Shown here piece after piece: positions 10,801 to 22,629 of a stretch of 64,000 bases of DNA. Below the pieces are notes generated by a model that was not told the origin of the DNA, ran no database searches, and saw only the letters and a program-made list of their open reading frames with translations. The DNA is from Cryptomeria japonica (lineage: Eukaryota; Streptophyta; Pinopsida; Cupressales; Cupressaceae), in assembly GCF_030272615.1 (NCBI RefSeq), contig NC_081405.1, forward strand, positions 311,319,235 through 311,383,234. The letters are read 5' to 3'. How positions within the stretch are numbered: the stretch's first letter is position 1; each line of letters begins with the position of its first letter. The translations under genes and the position numbers were made by a program.

Positions 10801-11135
10801 CTGCCCCTTGTAATGAGAACTAGATGCATTGAGTTGCATCAATCTGGTGGACTTCATAGTCTTATCTTCTTATCCAAATTGATGAGCAGGTGCTGCTACT
10901 CAACAAAAGTAGTCAATGTGTGGTTGTGTGTTTTATGGAGAGAGATATATCCTATTTTTAGAGCCTCTTGCATTGATGTCAAAGGGAGAGAGAGGCATGT
11001 GAAAATCTATCTTATCTGTTTTATCTTGGGAGCTTTGTGTGCATGATATTAGGGGGATATTGTTGGTGTTGATTTCTTTCTTTGCATTGATTATTTTTCA
11101 CATTCATATGTTGCCATCAATGCCAAGGGGGAGAT
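10801..11135 (+). other. copia 3' tail with three polypurine tracts
   Basis: Three purine tracts precede the LTR: outer at 10981-10994 after CATTGATGTC, middle at 11050-11059 (TTAGGGGGAT), and inner at 11124-11135 (CAAGGGGGAGAT) after CCATCAATG. The middle tract is followed by ATTGTTGGTGTTG, which imitates an LTR start. The true LTR begins at 11136. Confidence 0.75.
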
Positions 11136-12437
11136 TGTTGGATATTGTTGCTGCTAGGATAACAAATATATTCCTTTGTTTTGGTGCTGCGGTGATTATA
11201 GATAATTGATTTGGTTGGTTAATATATTTGGTATGATAAATCAACTAGAGAGACTTGATTAGGTGTTGGTTTCATCGTGCTATGTGGTGATCTTATCGAG
11301 TTGTGTGGTCTGGTATGAGGATTGGTGTTTCAGTGTTCAACATTGCAGGTTGCAGTGTATGATTCGTTGGGTTTTGGAATGATTACATAATTTGTGGATT
11401 TGGGAGAGTTTTTGGGATGATCATGTGTGTCTACTATTCATATGCTTCATGATTTGGTGCTCTGCAAGTTATCTTTCTACATTGTAGTTGCCGTTGATGA
11501 GTGTTCTTGAGTGTCAGTGTGTTGATCGATGAAGATTTGAATAAGTGGTGTTAGTGCAGCTATTGTGGATGGTTCTATGTGCTTGTTGGTGTTTCTTGAT
11601 TGTGTCCTATTTGTTTTGGTGGTTCACATTGATCATTGTGCATGTTATTGAGGATCTTTTGGGTCCAATGATGTTCTTCGTATTATGCAACATTTTCGGT
11701 GGTGTAGCATATTGCAGATGATCTTGGTGTGTTGTTTGGCCGTGTTGCATGTTTGAGGATTTGATTTGGGTCCATGCTATGTCCTTGGTGGCATTATATT
11801 TGTTTGGTGGTTGATCTTTGTATTGTGTGATGCAATTTTGTAAATAGGTCTTATGTGTTGAGCCGACTTTGTTATCAAGGTTGATCATTTGTATAAATAG
11901 GTGTCATATTCATGTAATTTGGATATTGGTGAAGTGTCTGCATTAACAGAGAGTTTTGTATGTGTGAACAAGTGAGTTGATATTTTGGTGTGAAGAAAAG
12001 AGTAGTAAAGTGTTGCAAAGAAGACAAATGATAATCGAAATTGTAATCAGGCATTGGTAGATGCTATTCTTTTAGTTCATGTAATCCAAATTGTTGTCCA
12101 ATATTTGTAAGGAAGTGATCCTTCCTTGGTTTGTAGACCTTATTATTGTTTTGAGCAGTGATCTCTAGGAAGTGTGCTTGAATGCATGCGTATTCCCTAT
12201 TGTAATATTTTCACATACTACAGTAGAGTATCATCTTATTGTAGGTAGGTTCCCACCATGGTTTTTCCCTTAACTAGATTTTCCACATCAAAATCTTGGT
12301 ATTATGTGTTTTGTTGTTATTGTGTCTATCTTTGTTGTTGCTACAGTTGATTAGATTTGAAGTTTTGCTTTAGTTGTTGAATCTGGTGAAAATTGATTCA
12401 CCCCCATCTCAATTTTCCTTCATTGTTGTTGGCAACA
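11136..12437 (+). repeat. copia 3' LTR (about 1.3 kb)
   Basis: Begins TGTTGGATATTG right after the inner polypurine tract. It carries the shared LTR module (GTGATCTCTAGGAAGTGTGC near 12160; CCACCATGGTTTTTCCC near 12255, then a TTTTCCACAT word). It ends near GGCAACA at 12431-12437. The right limit rests on where similarity to the next LTR fragment begins and is good to a few bases. Confidence 0.7.
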
Positions 12438-13009
12438 ACTTATGTAAATATGTCGATGTGATTGCTATATGAGAAGTGATTATAGTGGAGAGGTGACAAT
12501 TGATATAGAAGCAGTGATCCATAAATTTGGTGGTCTGCATATTTTTGTAAGGTTATAGATTGTGTTATAATAGTGACTGTAATCAACATATTAAGATGCT
12601 TGTGTTCACACAATTCCTTTTCTATAAGTTGTAATTCTGTATCTTTCCCTATTGTAGTTAGCTTTAGTACACAAGTCCTTTTACTGTATCTTGTCCTATT
12701 GTAGTTAGCTTTAGTGCACAAGTCTCTTTTGTATATTGCCCCAAGAGTAACTATCCTTGGTGATCAAGTTTAAAGTAGTGATCTCCCTTTTGTACAAAAA
12801 TTCTATATATATAGTGGATTGATTTTGTTAGTTGGCGCTCATTGTGGATTTTCCCAGTTTGGGTTTTCCACATATAAAATTATACTATTCATGTGTGATA
12901 GATCTGAATGATCTTATAATGTCTTCATTTAATTGATGAAATTTAATTGTATGGAATTTCAGTTTCTGTTGATTCACCACCCCTCTTAGCATCCAACGTT
13001 TGTTCAACA
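12438..13009 (+). repeat. LTR fragment, same family as G's LTR
   Basis: Aligns along its length with 23230-23768 (the right LTR of G): shared blocks include TGATATAGAAG, TATTGTAGTTAGCTT, CCCCAAGAG, CTTTTGTACAAA and GTTGATTCACC. It ends TTGTTCAACA at 13009. A word around TTGTAGTTAGCTTTAGT is repeated (about 12651 and 12701). The 5' part is missing; the copia element appears to have inserted into it. Confidence 0.7.
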
Positions 13010-14117
13010 TAGGGCCCTTTCCCTGCTAAAGTAATAAAAAACACAGCAACCTATGACACTAGTTTCATAAAATTTAGGAATTCCAAAGTGGGTGAGAATA
13101 AAATAAATAATTAAATAAGCATGTTTGGACTCTAAGGTTGAGACACATTAATCCCAACACTTCTCAATCCTATCATTATTTTTCCTCTATCGTGAGTTTA
13201 ATTTCTTACATTTATGTGCATTCATCCATTCAACTTGAAATTGAAGTTTTAAATAGGGTGTTAGTCCTTCATTTGTTGCAAATTAAATTGTATTTGTAGT
13301 GTGCTCCCTCCTCTAAAATAAGAAATGTGTGAAACCAAAGTTAAGAGCTTTGTCTCATGGAGTCTTGACTTTTTGCTATGTATTTTTCCCACTACCGATG
13401 CCATACTTTGATCACCCCTTTGACATTATATGATAGTGCTCCCATTATCTTTGCCTGTTTTCAAGTAACAAACCACAATCCAACATTTAGGTAGAAGAAT
13501 ATCACATGGAGAATAATCCTCATGCTTGGGGCAATTCTAACAGGATTCACATACTACCGGCTAATCAAGGTGCCTAAAATTGCCCCGTTCCTGACCTTAG
13601 TGAAAAAATATATAAATTAAAAAAGTTGCGGTAGATATGTTGATAATTCTAAGCATCGAATAAAAGTTAAGTATTATTTGTGTGTTAAATCATCACTCTG
13701 AAACTCAATAAGAAGCTACGTGTTGGTGATACAATTAGGATAGAGAAGACAAACCTAGAGTACATGCTCATCATATGTCTTTCAAGTTGAGCGATCCATT
13801 ATTAAGAAGTGCATGTATGGATTAAATTAATGCAAATGTGCTTACATTTGGTTCATTCCATCAAGGGGATCATGGTTCAAGTGCTTATATTGGCACATTG
13901 TGTGCTAGTCTTAACTATGCAATTTGAGAGGAGGAAGGATGTTTTCACCATATCAACTAAGTTCTATGGGATACATTGCCTTTATTCTCAAACACTAGTT
14001 GGGGAGGTATTCTATAATTAAGCTTCAAAGCCAAATTTGTTAAGTAGAAAGTCACTTGGAGGTAGGAGGCAATAGAGGAAGCTAGAAAATAAGTGCCTCT
14101 CATCAGCCACTAACAAC
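13010..14117. other. 1.1 kb without recognisable feature
   Basis: AT-rich sequence with only short chance ORFs; nothing I recognise on either strand. It is flanking DNA into which the deleted element at 14118 inserted. Confidence 0.4.
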
Positions 14118-14480
14118 TATTAGATTTATATATGTTTGGTTGTCATTGATGTCAAACCTGATGATCCAAATTGGTCCAGATATAGCAGGTTAGTTGTAAA
14201 ATAGTGGAAGATAGGTATGTATGATGTAAAATCATGGAAGAGAGGTATGCATGATGCAAAAAAATGGAGGATAGGTATGTATTCATAAAGGTGAAGAACA
14301 TCATTTATATTTCAAGTTATAGACGTATGCAATTGTTGTAGTTGCTGCAAATATTGCAATTATGCTGCTTCAAAAAATGTGTGTTGCGAGTATGTAGATG
14401 TGTTTCTCATATTATCTTGAGTTTGGTGCTAGTTGCAGCAACTGTTTTGGTACTCCAAAATTAATACTCCAGAAGAGCAT
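14118..14480 (+). repeat. Truncated 5' LTR of the deleted element
   Basis: TATTAGATTTATATATG corresponds to TGTTAGAAATATATG at 15304, and similarity continues through the TAGTGGAAGATAGGTATG repeats up to about 14480, where it stops abruptly. Within it the word GGAAGATAGGTATGTATGATGT-type is itself repeated three times at roughly 35-bp steps (about 14205-14280), as in the right LTR (15390-15465). Confidence 0.75.
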
Positions 14481-15160
14481 TAATTTGAATAATCTAGTAG
14501 ATATTGTATATGATGTCTTGGTTGAGCTGCTTGAAGATCTTTTGAAGAAGTTTCTTGAAGAAATTGCTAGGAAAGATGAAGTTCAAGAAACTATGGAGAA
14601 AAGGTGTATTGGTGTGTAGAGAAGATTATCTAAAAGCATAAAGGATATGAAATATTATTTTGAATATGTGGCTAGAGTGTACAAGTATTTTATTTGTTGG
14701 CCTACTACTATTGAGAATTTTAGAGTTAAAATTGACTTTATTGAGTCTAAGTTGAACTCTCTTAGTAAGACATTTGACATTTTCAGTGATAAAGATGGTG
14801 AACAGAGGAAAAGGATAAATTCATTGCAGTCAGAGCTTTTATTTATTCTAAGGTAGAAAGAAGATGTGGTTAATACATACTGGAAAGTGAAGGAGATAGT
14901 TGAAGCTAAATTGGAACATTTCTCTGGTCTCCTTGTTGAAGCTGAAAAGTGTGTGCAAAATCCTTCCATACTTGATCTGATGCTATTGATTTTCTGGTAG
15001 AGAATGACAATTTGTGTGTAAACCTCTGGATGGTAGTGAATTCCTAGAAGATCTTTCTTCTGGAACTTAAAGAGAGGTATGAGAGAATTTTTCATGTGAA
15101 GCACAATTAAAACATTTTTTTGGGAAATATAGTTTTTGTGGTAACTTTTTTTGTTGTTAT
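14480..15160 (+). pseudogene. aORF-like C-terminal coiled-coil remnant
   Basis: Readable in fragments: 14480-14619 (LLEDLLKKFLEEIARKDE), 14647-14856 (IENFRVKIDFIESKLNSL) and then VKEIVEAKLEHFSGLL to about 14960. All are charged, heptad-like helices, as in the C-terminal part of E1's aORF (873-1484), and lie in the same place relative to the polypurine tracts. The assignment rests on position and character more than on identity. Stops break the frame. Confidence 0.45.
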
Positions 15161-15303
15161 CCTTTGTCCTTGATGTCAAAGGGAGAGAAATATTGAAATT
15201 TACTTAGGGGGAGAGGTATGGAGAGATTTGGAGAACAAAGTACACATTTCTAAGGGAGAGAAAAATAGTTATTTGTTTTTCCATCGATGACAAAGGGGGA
15301 GGT
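15161..15303 (+). other. Polypurine tract series of the deleted element
   Basis: Outer tract at 15178-15190 after TCCTTGATGTC, middle TTAGGGGGAGAG at 15205-15215, a further purine run at 15251-15264, and the inner tract CAAAGGGGGAGGT at 15291-15303 that abuts the LTR. Same order as in E1, G, F and the copia remnant. Confidence 0.7.
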
Positions 15304-16602
15304 TGTTAGAAATATATGTTTGGTTGTCATTAATGTCAAACTCGGTGATCCAGATTGGTCTAGATATAGCATGTTAGTATTAGAGTAGTGGAAGATAGGT
15401 CTGTATGATATAGAATAGTGGAAGATAGGTATGTATGATGTAGAAAAATGGAAGATAGGTATGTATATATAAAGGTGAAGAACATCATTGATATGTAAAG
15501 TTATAGATGTGTGTAATGTAGATATTTGTAGATGTGTTGGTCCAGAAATGTGTGTTGTGAGTATGTAGATGTGTTTTACATATTGTCTAAGTTTTGGTGT
15601 TGTTTGTAGCACTTGTTTTTCTACTCTAGAATTTGTGCTCTAGAAGTATATTCAACATTGATGATGTTTGATAGTGATTGCAGTGCTCCGCATTCCTCTG
15701 CATTTTGGTTTCTGGTGATGATATTTTGGAAATATGTTATTCATGTTTTTAATTTCTTTATGTCATATTAGATCATGCTTTCATGCTTTGGAAGTGTTCT
15801 TGCGGAAGTTAGAGGTTATGTTCATTCTAGGTCTAGCCAACCTTGAATGTTTTTGTTCTTGTTTTGTGCTGGTGCTTGTAACATGTAAAGTGACCATTGG
15901 AATATTCTTGAAGGAAATCATGTAGAAGACTGATGAAGAAGTATTCTTGGGGAAAGTGTTCTTACAACTGACTTGATACAGATACTAGTAGTATATATAT
16001 ATATGTTATGGTTTGATCCTTTTGTGGTATGAGTTGGATGATGATGATGATGATGACTGGATGAGTCTGTAGAAGTGCAAGTGAAAGTTTGAGTGTTCAT
16101 GAGTCTCTATGTTGAAGGAGAAAGGAAAATTTGATGCGACAATGATTGGAGAAGGAAAATTGAGTTAGAATTGTAGAGATTTTTTATAAGGTCTGTGACA
16201 AGAAGTAGTTTGGATACCCGAGATTATCAGGAACTGATCCCATGCATGTGTAGATGCAATTTTCTGAGTTCATTTTGTTTGTCTCTATTTATTAGTAGTG
16301 AGCCTTCTGGTAGTAAGCCATTGTGTTCTGGGCAGTGAGCCCTCCGATAGTGAGCCTTGTAATATTCATCTAATTAGTTACATTTTCCTAAGAGTTAACC
16401 CTCTTAGTGGTTTTTCCCATTTGGGTTTTCCACAATAAAAATTTGGTGTCTCTTATGGTTGTACATTTTTTTTTTTAATGTTGCATGCATTTCTTTTGGG
16501 CTAAAATTAATTGATAATAAGTTAAGTTTCATAAGTTCTATTTTAATCTTTCTAAAGGGGAACACCAATTCACCCCCTCTTAGCATTCCGGTCTGTTCAA
16601 CA
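15304..16602 (+). repeat. 3' LTR of the deleted element (1,299 bp)
   Basis: TGTTAGAAATATATG to CTGTTCAACA. Near its start it repeats the word GTTGTCATTAATGTCAAAC. Near its end it has GGTTTTTCCCATTTGGGTT and ATTCACCCCCTCTTAGCAT, which mark this LTR family. A TA run and a (GAT) run lie at 15990-16005 and 16036-16055. Confidence 0.8.
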
Positions 16603-18840
16603 ACAACACGGTCTTTGTTTGCATTAGTGACATTTCATTTTGTTTCATTTTTTTGTGAGTTATGTAACTTTCTATTGTAAAATTTTGTATTAAGAAAAAA
16701 CATTACAATAATGCAGTTCTTGGATCTTGAAAAGGTAAGTGGTGATTGAGAAAATCATATGAGATGAATAGATGAGTGAGCTCTTGTTTTTCTATAGGTT
16801 TGTGGTAACCCTGTGTGAAAACCATGAAAGGTTGATGAGAGTTCCCTTTCGTTTGAATCAAGATCATGAGCTAGAAGAGTTAGGCTTACTGTAACTAGAA
16901 GTGTTAAAGTATGGAAGGAGAATATGGAAATCATCTATATTGCAAACAATTGTATCAAAAAGTAGTTGACTATAGAGATCCTTTGTTTGTCAAACTTCAT
17001 AGAAGTATGGTCAGTCAATGATAAGTTCATTGGAAATTAAGGCAAGATTGGTCTCATATATAGTTGATTATATGCAATAAGATCCATATGGTAGTATGCA
17101 GACCTAAAAGTAAGCATAGGCATACAATTGTGTCTCCAACTTGTGTGATGTTCTTTCTATCCATGTTGACAATAAGGGGGGGTGTTAGATATTAGTGTTC
17201 ACATTTTTAAATTAGCATTATAAGTATGTGTAACAAATATTAATTTGTTGAGAAATAACTTAATATCATTGATAATATGATTTATTAGAATATTATTTTA
17301 TTTGGATGCATTAGAAGTTGTCAAAATAACTTGTCTAAGTAAAGGAGTGGTTATACTAGTTCTCCTATAATTTAGGAGATTAAATTCCTATCTATTTGTA
17401 CAATGTATTGAATGGCAATATAACAATATTTTTTTTGTATACACTGAAACTCAATAATAAAGGAACCTAACTGATAAAGTAGTAGAGCTTACCTTGTTAG
17501 TTGTGTAATGGTAATTTTGACCTCCTTAATTGAGATGTGATAGATTTTGACCTCTTTAATTGAGATGCTATATAAAATTCGAATTTAGTATTTGTGATCT
17601 TATAAATTTTTTACTGCCTTGGACTTGGCCACATTGAAAGTTTGGTTCAAAAATAATTTATTTTTGTCTAGATTGTTTCTTTGCATTTGTTCACTTTTAA
17701 AATTTATTTGTTTGTATTAATATTTGTGTTTAATATATTGGTATTTGATATTGGGACAATAACTAAGAGTTTGTGACAAACATTAATTTTTTCAATGTTT
17801 TGGACTAGGCCACTATGTTCAGGGACAATTTATTTTTGTGGAAATTAGATCTTTTTTCATGTTGACTTTTAAAAGTTATTTATTTCTATTGATACTTATA
17901 AATGAATTGGTAGTGTATTGGAGTTTTTAAAGATTTTTTCTTAACAACTATCATATAGTTGCAAGTATTTGTTTTTGTATTTGTTGTTTAGTCAGTAGAT
18001 GAGTCATGATATTAGGAATTTAGAGGCAAGCAAAGTATTTGTTTTCTTATCAATAGACGAATTGGCATAACATAGTGATTTTGAGAAAGTCAAGATAGTT
18101 GTTCAAGATAATAAACTCTTCCAAAATGAATGCATTCCAATGTCAATAGGGTAGTGAATATTGTAGTTGTTAGGGTTGACCCTAAATTGAATTTTGATTC
18201 ATATTGGAAAAAAATGTGACTAACATAGTTGAATTGAGTTTGACAAAATGAAAATTATGACAATTTGGACTATTTGATTAATTAGTTTGATTTTTAAATT
18301 GATAGCAAGATCCTTAGAAGAATAGTTGTAGTTGAGTTTGTTAAATTGAGAATTGTGATAATTTTAACTTTTTATTAATATAAGGTATTATTTTTATGAT
18401 TAATTAAGTAGGGAAATGCCCTAAACTCATTAAATAAAGATTACTATAAGCATATTAGAAAAAAAAACAACAACAAAAGTCAACCACTAGGCTAGGTTGA
18501 AATAAGAAATAACACTTGAATGACAAAACAAAGAAAAAACAATACATAGCTAGAAGCAAACTAGAATAGAGACTTTCAATATTTTGACAAGGATCTCATT
18601 TATCTCTTCTGAGAAAACTATATCAAATGACCTCTTTCTCTTCTTATGCTTTTGTTTATCATCAGATTGATCTTCCTCGAGTCAATTTCCTCTTCTTCTT
18701 TAACTATTGACCAATAACCATACCAATCATTGACTTTTTCATAATGCCATGAGTTATTTTAGCAAGATAAAAAAAATTATTTCTCATTTTAGCTATCCTA
18801 TTTTGGTACAAATTCATAGTGCTATACATTTCCTCCCATT
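16603..18840. other. 2.2 kb mostly unassigned; one possible LTR start
   Basis: No gene recognised. At 17173-17184 a purine run (AATAAGGGGGG) is followed by TGTTAGATATTAG, which looks like a polypurine tract and LTR start of a copia element. About 260 bp later comes AAACTCAATAATAAAG, as near the end of many plant LTRs. I cannot find a partner LTR or a target duplication, so this stays tentative. The rest is AT-rich. Confidence 0.3.
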
Positions 18841-18844
18841 TTGT

Positions 18845-19180
18845 TAGAAGTAACATATATTGGATATATTCGTAGATAATAGATATTCGATATTATCGAA
18901 TATCCGATAACTTCAGATATCCAATTTTTATTAGTTTTTACTTATAAATATAATATATAATATATTATAATCTCTTATAAAATTATGTATAATATATAAT
19001 ATATTATATTACTATTATCTATAATATTTAAAATATTATTTTATATATTTTATTTAATATAAGAATATTTATATATATTATTAATACATATAATATAGTA
19101 TAATTAATAGTATTAATATATATATATATTAATTAACTTATATATATCTCAATATAACATTTTATATTGAATAAATTATG
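18845..19180. repeat. GATATC-type palindromes and AT-rich block
   Basis: 18850-18925 is dense in self-complementary words (GATATTCGATATTATCGAATATC and GATATCC within 80 bp, written here in overlapping parts). 18935-19180 is nearly pure A/T with alternating TATA palindromes. Similar GATATC-rich sequence lies at 48650-48835 on the far side of the polypyrimidine tract. Confidence 0.6.
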
Positions 19181-19320
19181 TTTCGCTCGATCCCTCATAT
19201 AATCTCCCATTTGGACACTCTTTCCCTCTACCTATAGGTGTATCTCATCTGCTTCCCCTAACACCTTGTACACTTATTTGTACCCAACTCTCTCCTTCTA
19301 TGTATCGTACTTCTAGATAT

Positions 19321-19321
19321 T

Positions 19322-19405
<84 letters not shown>

Positions 19406-20149
19406 TCTCCCTTTCCCCTTCTCTCTCTCTCTCCCCCCTCTCCCTATGCACTTATCTCACTCTCTTGCCCCTCTCCCTTTACCCTTCTCTCCCTTTCTCT
19501 CAACTCTCCCTTGCCCAAACCCTCTTCCTTTCCCTTTCTCTCCCTCTCCAGATCCCTTTCCCCTTCTCTCTAGATCCCTTTCCCATTCTCTCCCTATATC
19601 TCCCTCTCAATTTCCCCTTATCTACCTACATGTCCCTCTCTCCCCCCTCTCCCTTTCCCACCATCTTGCCCCTCTCCCCTTCACCCTAATTACCCCCCTC
19701 TCCCCTCCACCTTTTGGACTCCTCTCTCTCCCCTCCCTTTCCCAACCCCTCTCCCTCTCCCCTTCTCTCTCTCTCTCTCTCTCTCTCTCATTCTCCCCAT
19801 CCCCTTCTCTCCCTTTCCCACCCCCTCAAGCCCTTTCCCATCCCCTCTCCCTTTTCCCTTCTCTCCCTCTCCTTTTTTTGATACTTTTATATACTCCCCT
19901 CTCCCCCTCCCATTAATTAATATATCTCTCTAGATCTCTTTCCCCTTATCTCCATGTGTGTCCCTCTCCCTTTCCCCTTCTCTCCCTATCTATATCGCTC
20001 TCCTCTTATCCTTGCCCAACTCTCTCTTCCTCTTGCCTCTCTCTTTATATATCTCTAGATCTATTTCCCCTTCTCTCCCCTTCTCTCCCTATCCCTTGCC
20101 AACCCCCTCTCCCTTTCCCCTTCTCTCTCTCTCTCTCTCTCTTGATACT
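19321..20149 (+). repeat. Polypyrimidine tract, segment 1
   Basis: Begins with about 39 CT repeats (19325-19402) and continues for 750 bp as almost pure C/T on the plus strand. It is built of degenerate units such as CCTCTCCCTTTCCCCTTCTC, with occasional words like TTTTGATACTT and CCCCTCAAGCCC that recur in the later segments. The long Ser/Leu/Pro ORFs across it are a by-product of the composition. Element G interrupts it at 20150. Confidence 0.9.
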
Positions 20150-21276
20150 TGTTGAACCCAAGGCAAGATTGAGAGGGGGGTGAACCAGTCAAATAAATAT
20201 TAATGTAGCACATAAACAATTATCAACAACACAAACACAACACATAAACACCAAGATTTAATTAATGGAAAACCCAAATATGGAAAAAACATGGTGAGCA
20301 CTTTCCAACAAAATATATCCACTATGTATATAAGATTATAATGAATGAGCTATTTATTTTAGACTTGCAAACCAAGGATAGCTTCTCTTGGGACAAGATA
20401 CAAAAATAAGACTTGCAAATCTGAAGCTAACTACAACAAGGCATGATACAAACATGACTTGAAAAGAAGGATCTCCTAATCATGAAGCTATCCTTGAACC
20501 CCACATCAAGAAACCAACATCAAATCACACAAATATGATCTCAACTATCAACACTCTAACTCATACCTCTACCATAGTCTCAAAAAACTCGCATATCATT
20601 CAATAACAATTCTTCTTCTTTGCTCTACATTCTCATCCCATGTTTCTCATACAACTTAATCACATACGTCCTTTATATACAAGATCTATCATCAAAGCTT
20701 GAACCATGTCAACCTGAACCAAAATATACCTTCTATAGCAAAAAAACACACACACTGATCCACTCCAAGAGAAAGGGGATAAAAACAAATCTCACAAAGA
20801 TCAATCTATCGATCCGTAATCACCAGAACATAACTAAAAACATACCAACACACAACACATCCATAGGGTGAAAACATATCCTCCAATGAAAATTACACTT
20901 CCAAATCTCCACATACTATGGTGAGACCCATAACATATCAAATAACCTTCCACAAATCATACCTAGACCCAAAGATAGGTATAACATAGAATATCACAAC
21001 TTTCTATGAAATATACCACAACTTCCAAAGAAGACAAAGATATTTCGAGACCACAAAAGCAACTCATCCATGATACCAGAAAAATAACCAAAGAAGATAA
21101 CAACATTCAACAACAACAACACTTTCCTGGACCCAGACACTTTCAGAAAAACCAATAGAATAACTGCAACACCAACACAAGAAGATATCTTTGCACCACA
21201 TACATTTTGGACCACAACCATTTGAAACAACAATTTTGACATCAATGACAACCTAACTTATGCATATTTATTTATG
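20150..21276 (-). repeat. G left LTR, inverted
   Basis: Read on the minus strand it aligns with the right LTR: GGTTGTCATTGATGTCAAA near the start, then TTGTAGTTAGCTTCAG and CCCAAGAG, the CTCACCATG-TTTTTTCC module, and GGTTCACCCCCCTCTCA near the end (20155-20195). Length about 1,127 bp against 1,139 for the right copy. Its start (at about 21276) is blurred by mutation. Confidence 0.7.
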
Positions 21277-22600
21277 TGATTTTGATCATTTGTGCACTTG
21301 TGATTTGGAAAGTGAATAATAGTGAAGGAGTGAGTTTAAGTGAAATTGTGAGAAAAGGTTGCATAGTAGTGTTTTGGTAGGATGACAAAATTGTAAGTAT
21401 CAATGATAATCCCAAACTCGAATATGAATTGAAATCCTTTATTCTGTTGAATGTAGATAAGGCTGGAGCATTTTCTGGAATCGAAGATCATGTTATTCAT
21501 AAGAAAAATGTTTTTTTATTACATTCATGTTGATCTAGAAGAATATGATCATGAGAAGCTTAGATATTTTAGGCAAAATTATTTGGTTGATAGTTCACAG
21601 AGGTTTAAAAGTGAATTTGATAGTCAAGGGCACAAGGGTTTAGATACTTGGAATAGTTTTATGGTGATTGATTATGAAGAGATTGTAAGAATTATTCTTG
21701 CCAGAATTCATGGGAAATTTATCTATATTGATAGACAATATTTGATTTCAAAGGAGGTGCTACAAATTGTGATAGGGTTGTGTGTGACCAGAGTACCTGT
21801 GTTGAAATTTGTAAGGAATGTTGAGGTGAGTTGTTTGACCAAAGTAATTTTGGATGGAAGAGAAAATTAAGAATTAATGCTATTAGGGATGTGGATGTTA
21901 GGCATGCAACAATGGGGATATATTACAAAGTCTATTATAGGAACACAAAAGAATCTTTTGTGTCCATCTGAGTGCATGTGGCTTATAGGATGGTTAAGGA
22001 GAGTGAAAAATATGATCTGTGTGAGATTTTACAATGATAATTGTTAGACAAGATCAAAATGACAAAGACAGATGCATCCATTCCAGTATGGTTATCTGAT
22101 TGTCTATTTAGTTTTCTCTTTTCAGATGCTTTGTCTATGAGTTATAAAGTTTCTACAGATGTCTATGGCAAGGAAAGAGATAAATCTTGGGAATTGCACG
22201 ATTAGTTATCTCTGAGAAGGAGACAAAGAGATAAGGACATGAGGATGTTTGGAGAACTACAAGATAACATGGAATTGAAAATTTATTCCTATTGAAGACT
22301 ATTAGCTGATGCAGAGAGTGTTAAGAAGGATACTAAGAATATAGATTCTTTTGATGATACAATGAAAAAAGGCATTGACTATGAGTGTCAGAGCAAGATT
22401 CTTGCTATTGCTACTTGTTTTTGGAATGCCTTGGTGATCAGTTTAAAGATATTTAGCCAAGTAATTCTTAATGATTCTATGGTTTGGCCTTTGTCCTTGA
22501 TGTCAAAGGGGGAGAAGGATACTAAAAAATGTTTTATATCTACTTTAGAGGATTATTGTAGTTAGGGGGAGTTGTTTGATTTGTTGAAATCATTTTTGGT
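21277..22600 (+). pseudogene. aORF remnant in G
   Basis: 21490-21870 is open and contains YYIHVDLEEYDHEKLRYF and ARIHGKFIYIDRQYLISKEV, then VIGL. These line up with MYIHCHIEELGDDEIKNMY and SRVHGEFFWLD-ITKEV-VTGL of E1's aORF. Just upstream, in another frame, lies GAFSGIEDHV (E1: GAFSQIPKGV), so at least one frameshift has occurred. Further on only helical fragments are readable (22362-22565). The start region is lost to mutation. Divergence from E1 is high, so this is an old or distinct subfamily. Confidence 0.65.
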
Positions 22601-22629
22601 TGTTTGCCATCAATGACAAAGGGGGAGAT
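22500..22629 (+). other. G polypurine tracts
   Basis: Outer CAAAGGGGGAGAAG at 22504-22517 after TCCTTGATGT, middle TTAGGGGGAG at 22562-22571, inner CAAAGGGGGAGAT at 22617-22629 after CCATCAATGA, abutting the right LTR. Confidence 0.75.

Larger units (their letters stand above)
6155..12437 (+). mobile_element. Decayed autonomous Ty1/copia element
   Basis: The order gag knuckle, protease, integrase, reverse transcriptase, RNase H, polypurine tracts and 3' LTR is the Ty1/copia order. The 5' LTR and the gag start are missing because E1 sits there. A 1,108-bp solo LTR interrupts the protease-integrase junction. Many stops and some frameshifts make it inactive. Downstream, the LTR ends inside a fragment of a related LTR (12438-13009), so this copy had itself inserted into an older element. 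Confidence 0.85.
14118..16602 (+). mobile_element. Internally deleted LTR element (2.5 kb)
   Basis: Flanked by an exact 5-bp duplication ACAAC (14113-14117 and 16603-16607). The left end (14118-about 14480) matches the first 360 bp of the right LTR (15304-16602). The rest of the 5' LTR, the primer site and gag are gone, and the sequence passes directly into the aORF-like tail. Because the target duplication is intact, the deletion happened either after insertion or in the template before it. Orientation follows from the polypurine tract at 15291-15303. Confidence 0.8.

Noticed and set aside
11607-12721. Minus-strand ORFs in LTR sequence
   Set aside because: They overlap the copia LTR and the adjoining LTR fragment, have no recognised motif, and are not conserved between LTR copies.
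19320-19916. ORFs of up to 198 residues over the C/T tract (also 46138-47272 and 48161-48704)
   Set aside because: All are Ser/Leu/Pro or Arg/Glu runs created by dinucleotide composition; no domain and no start context.
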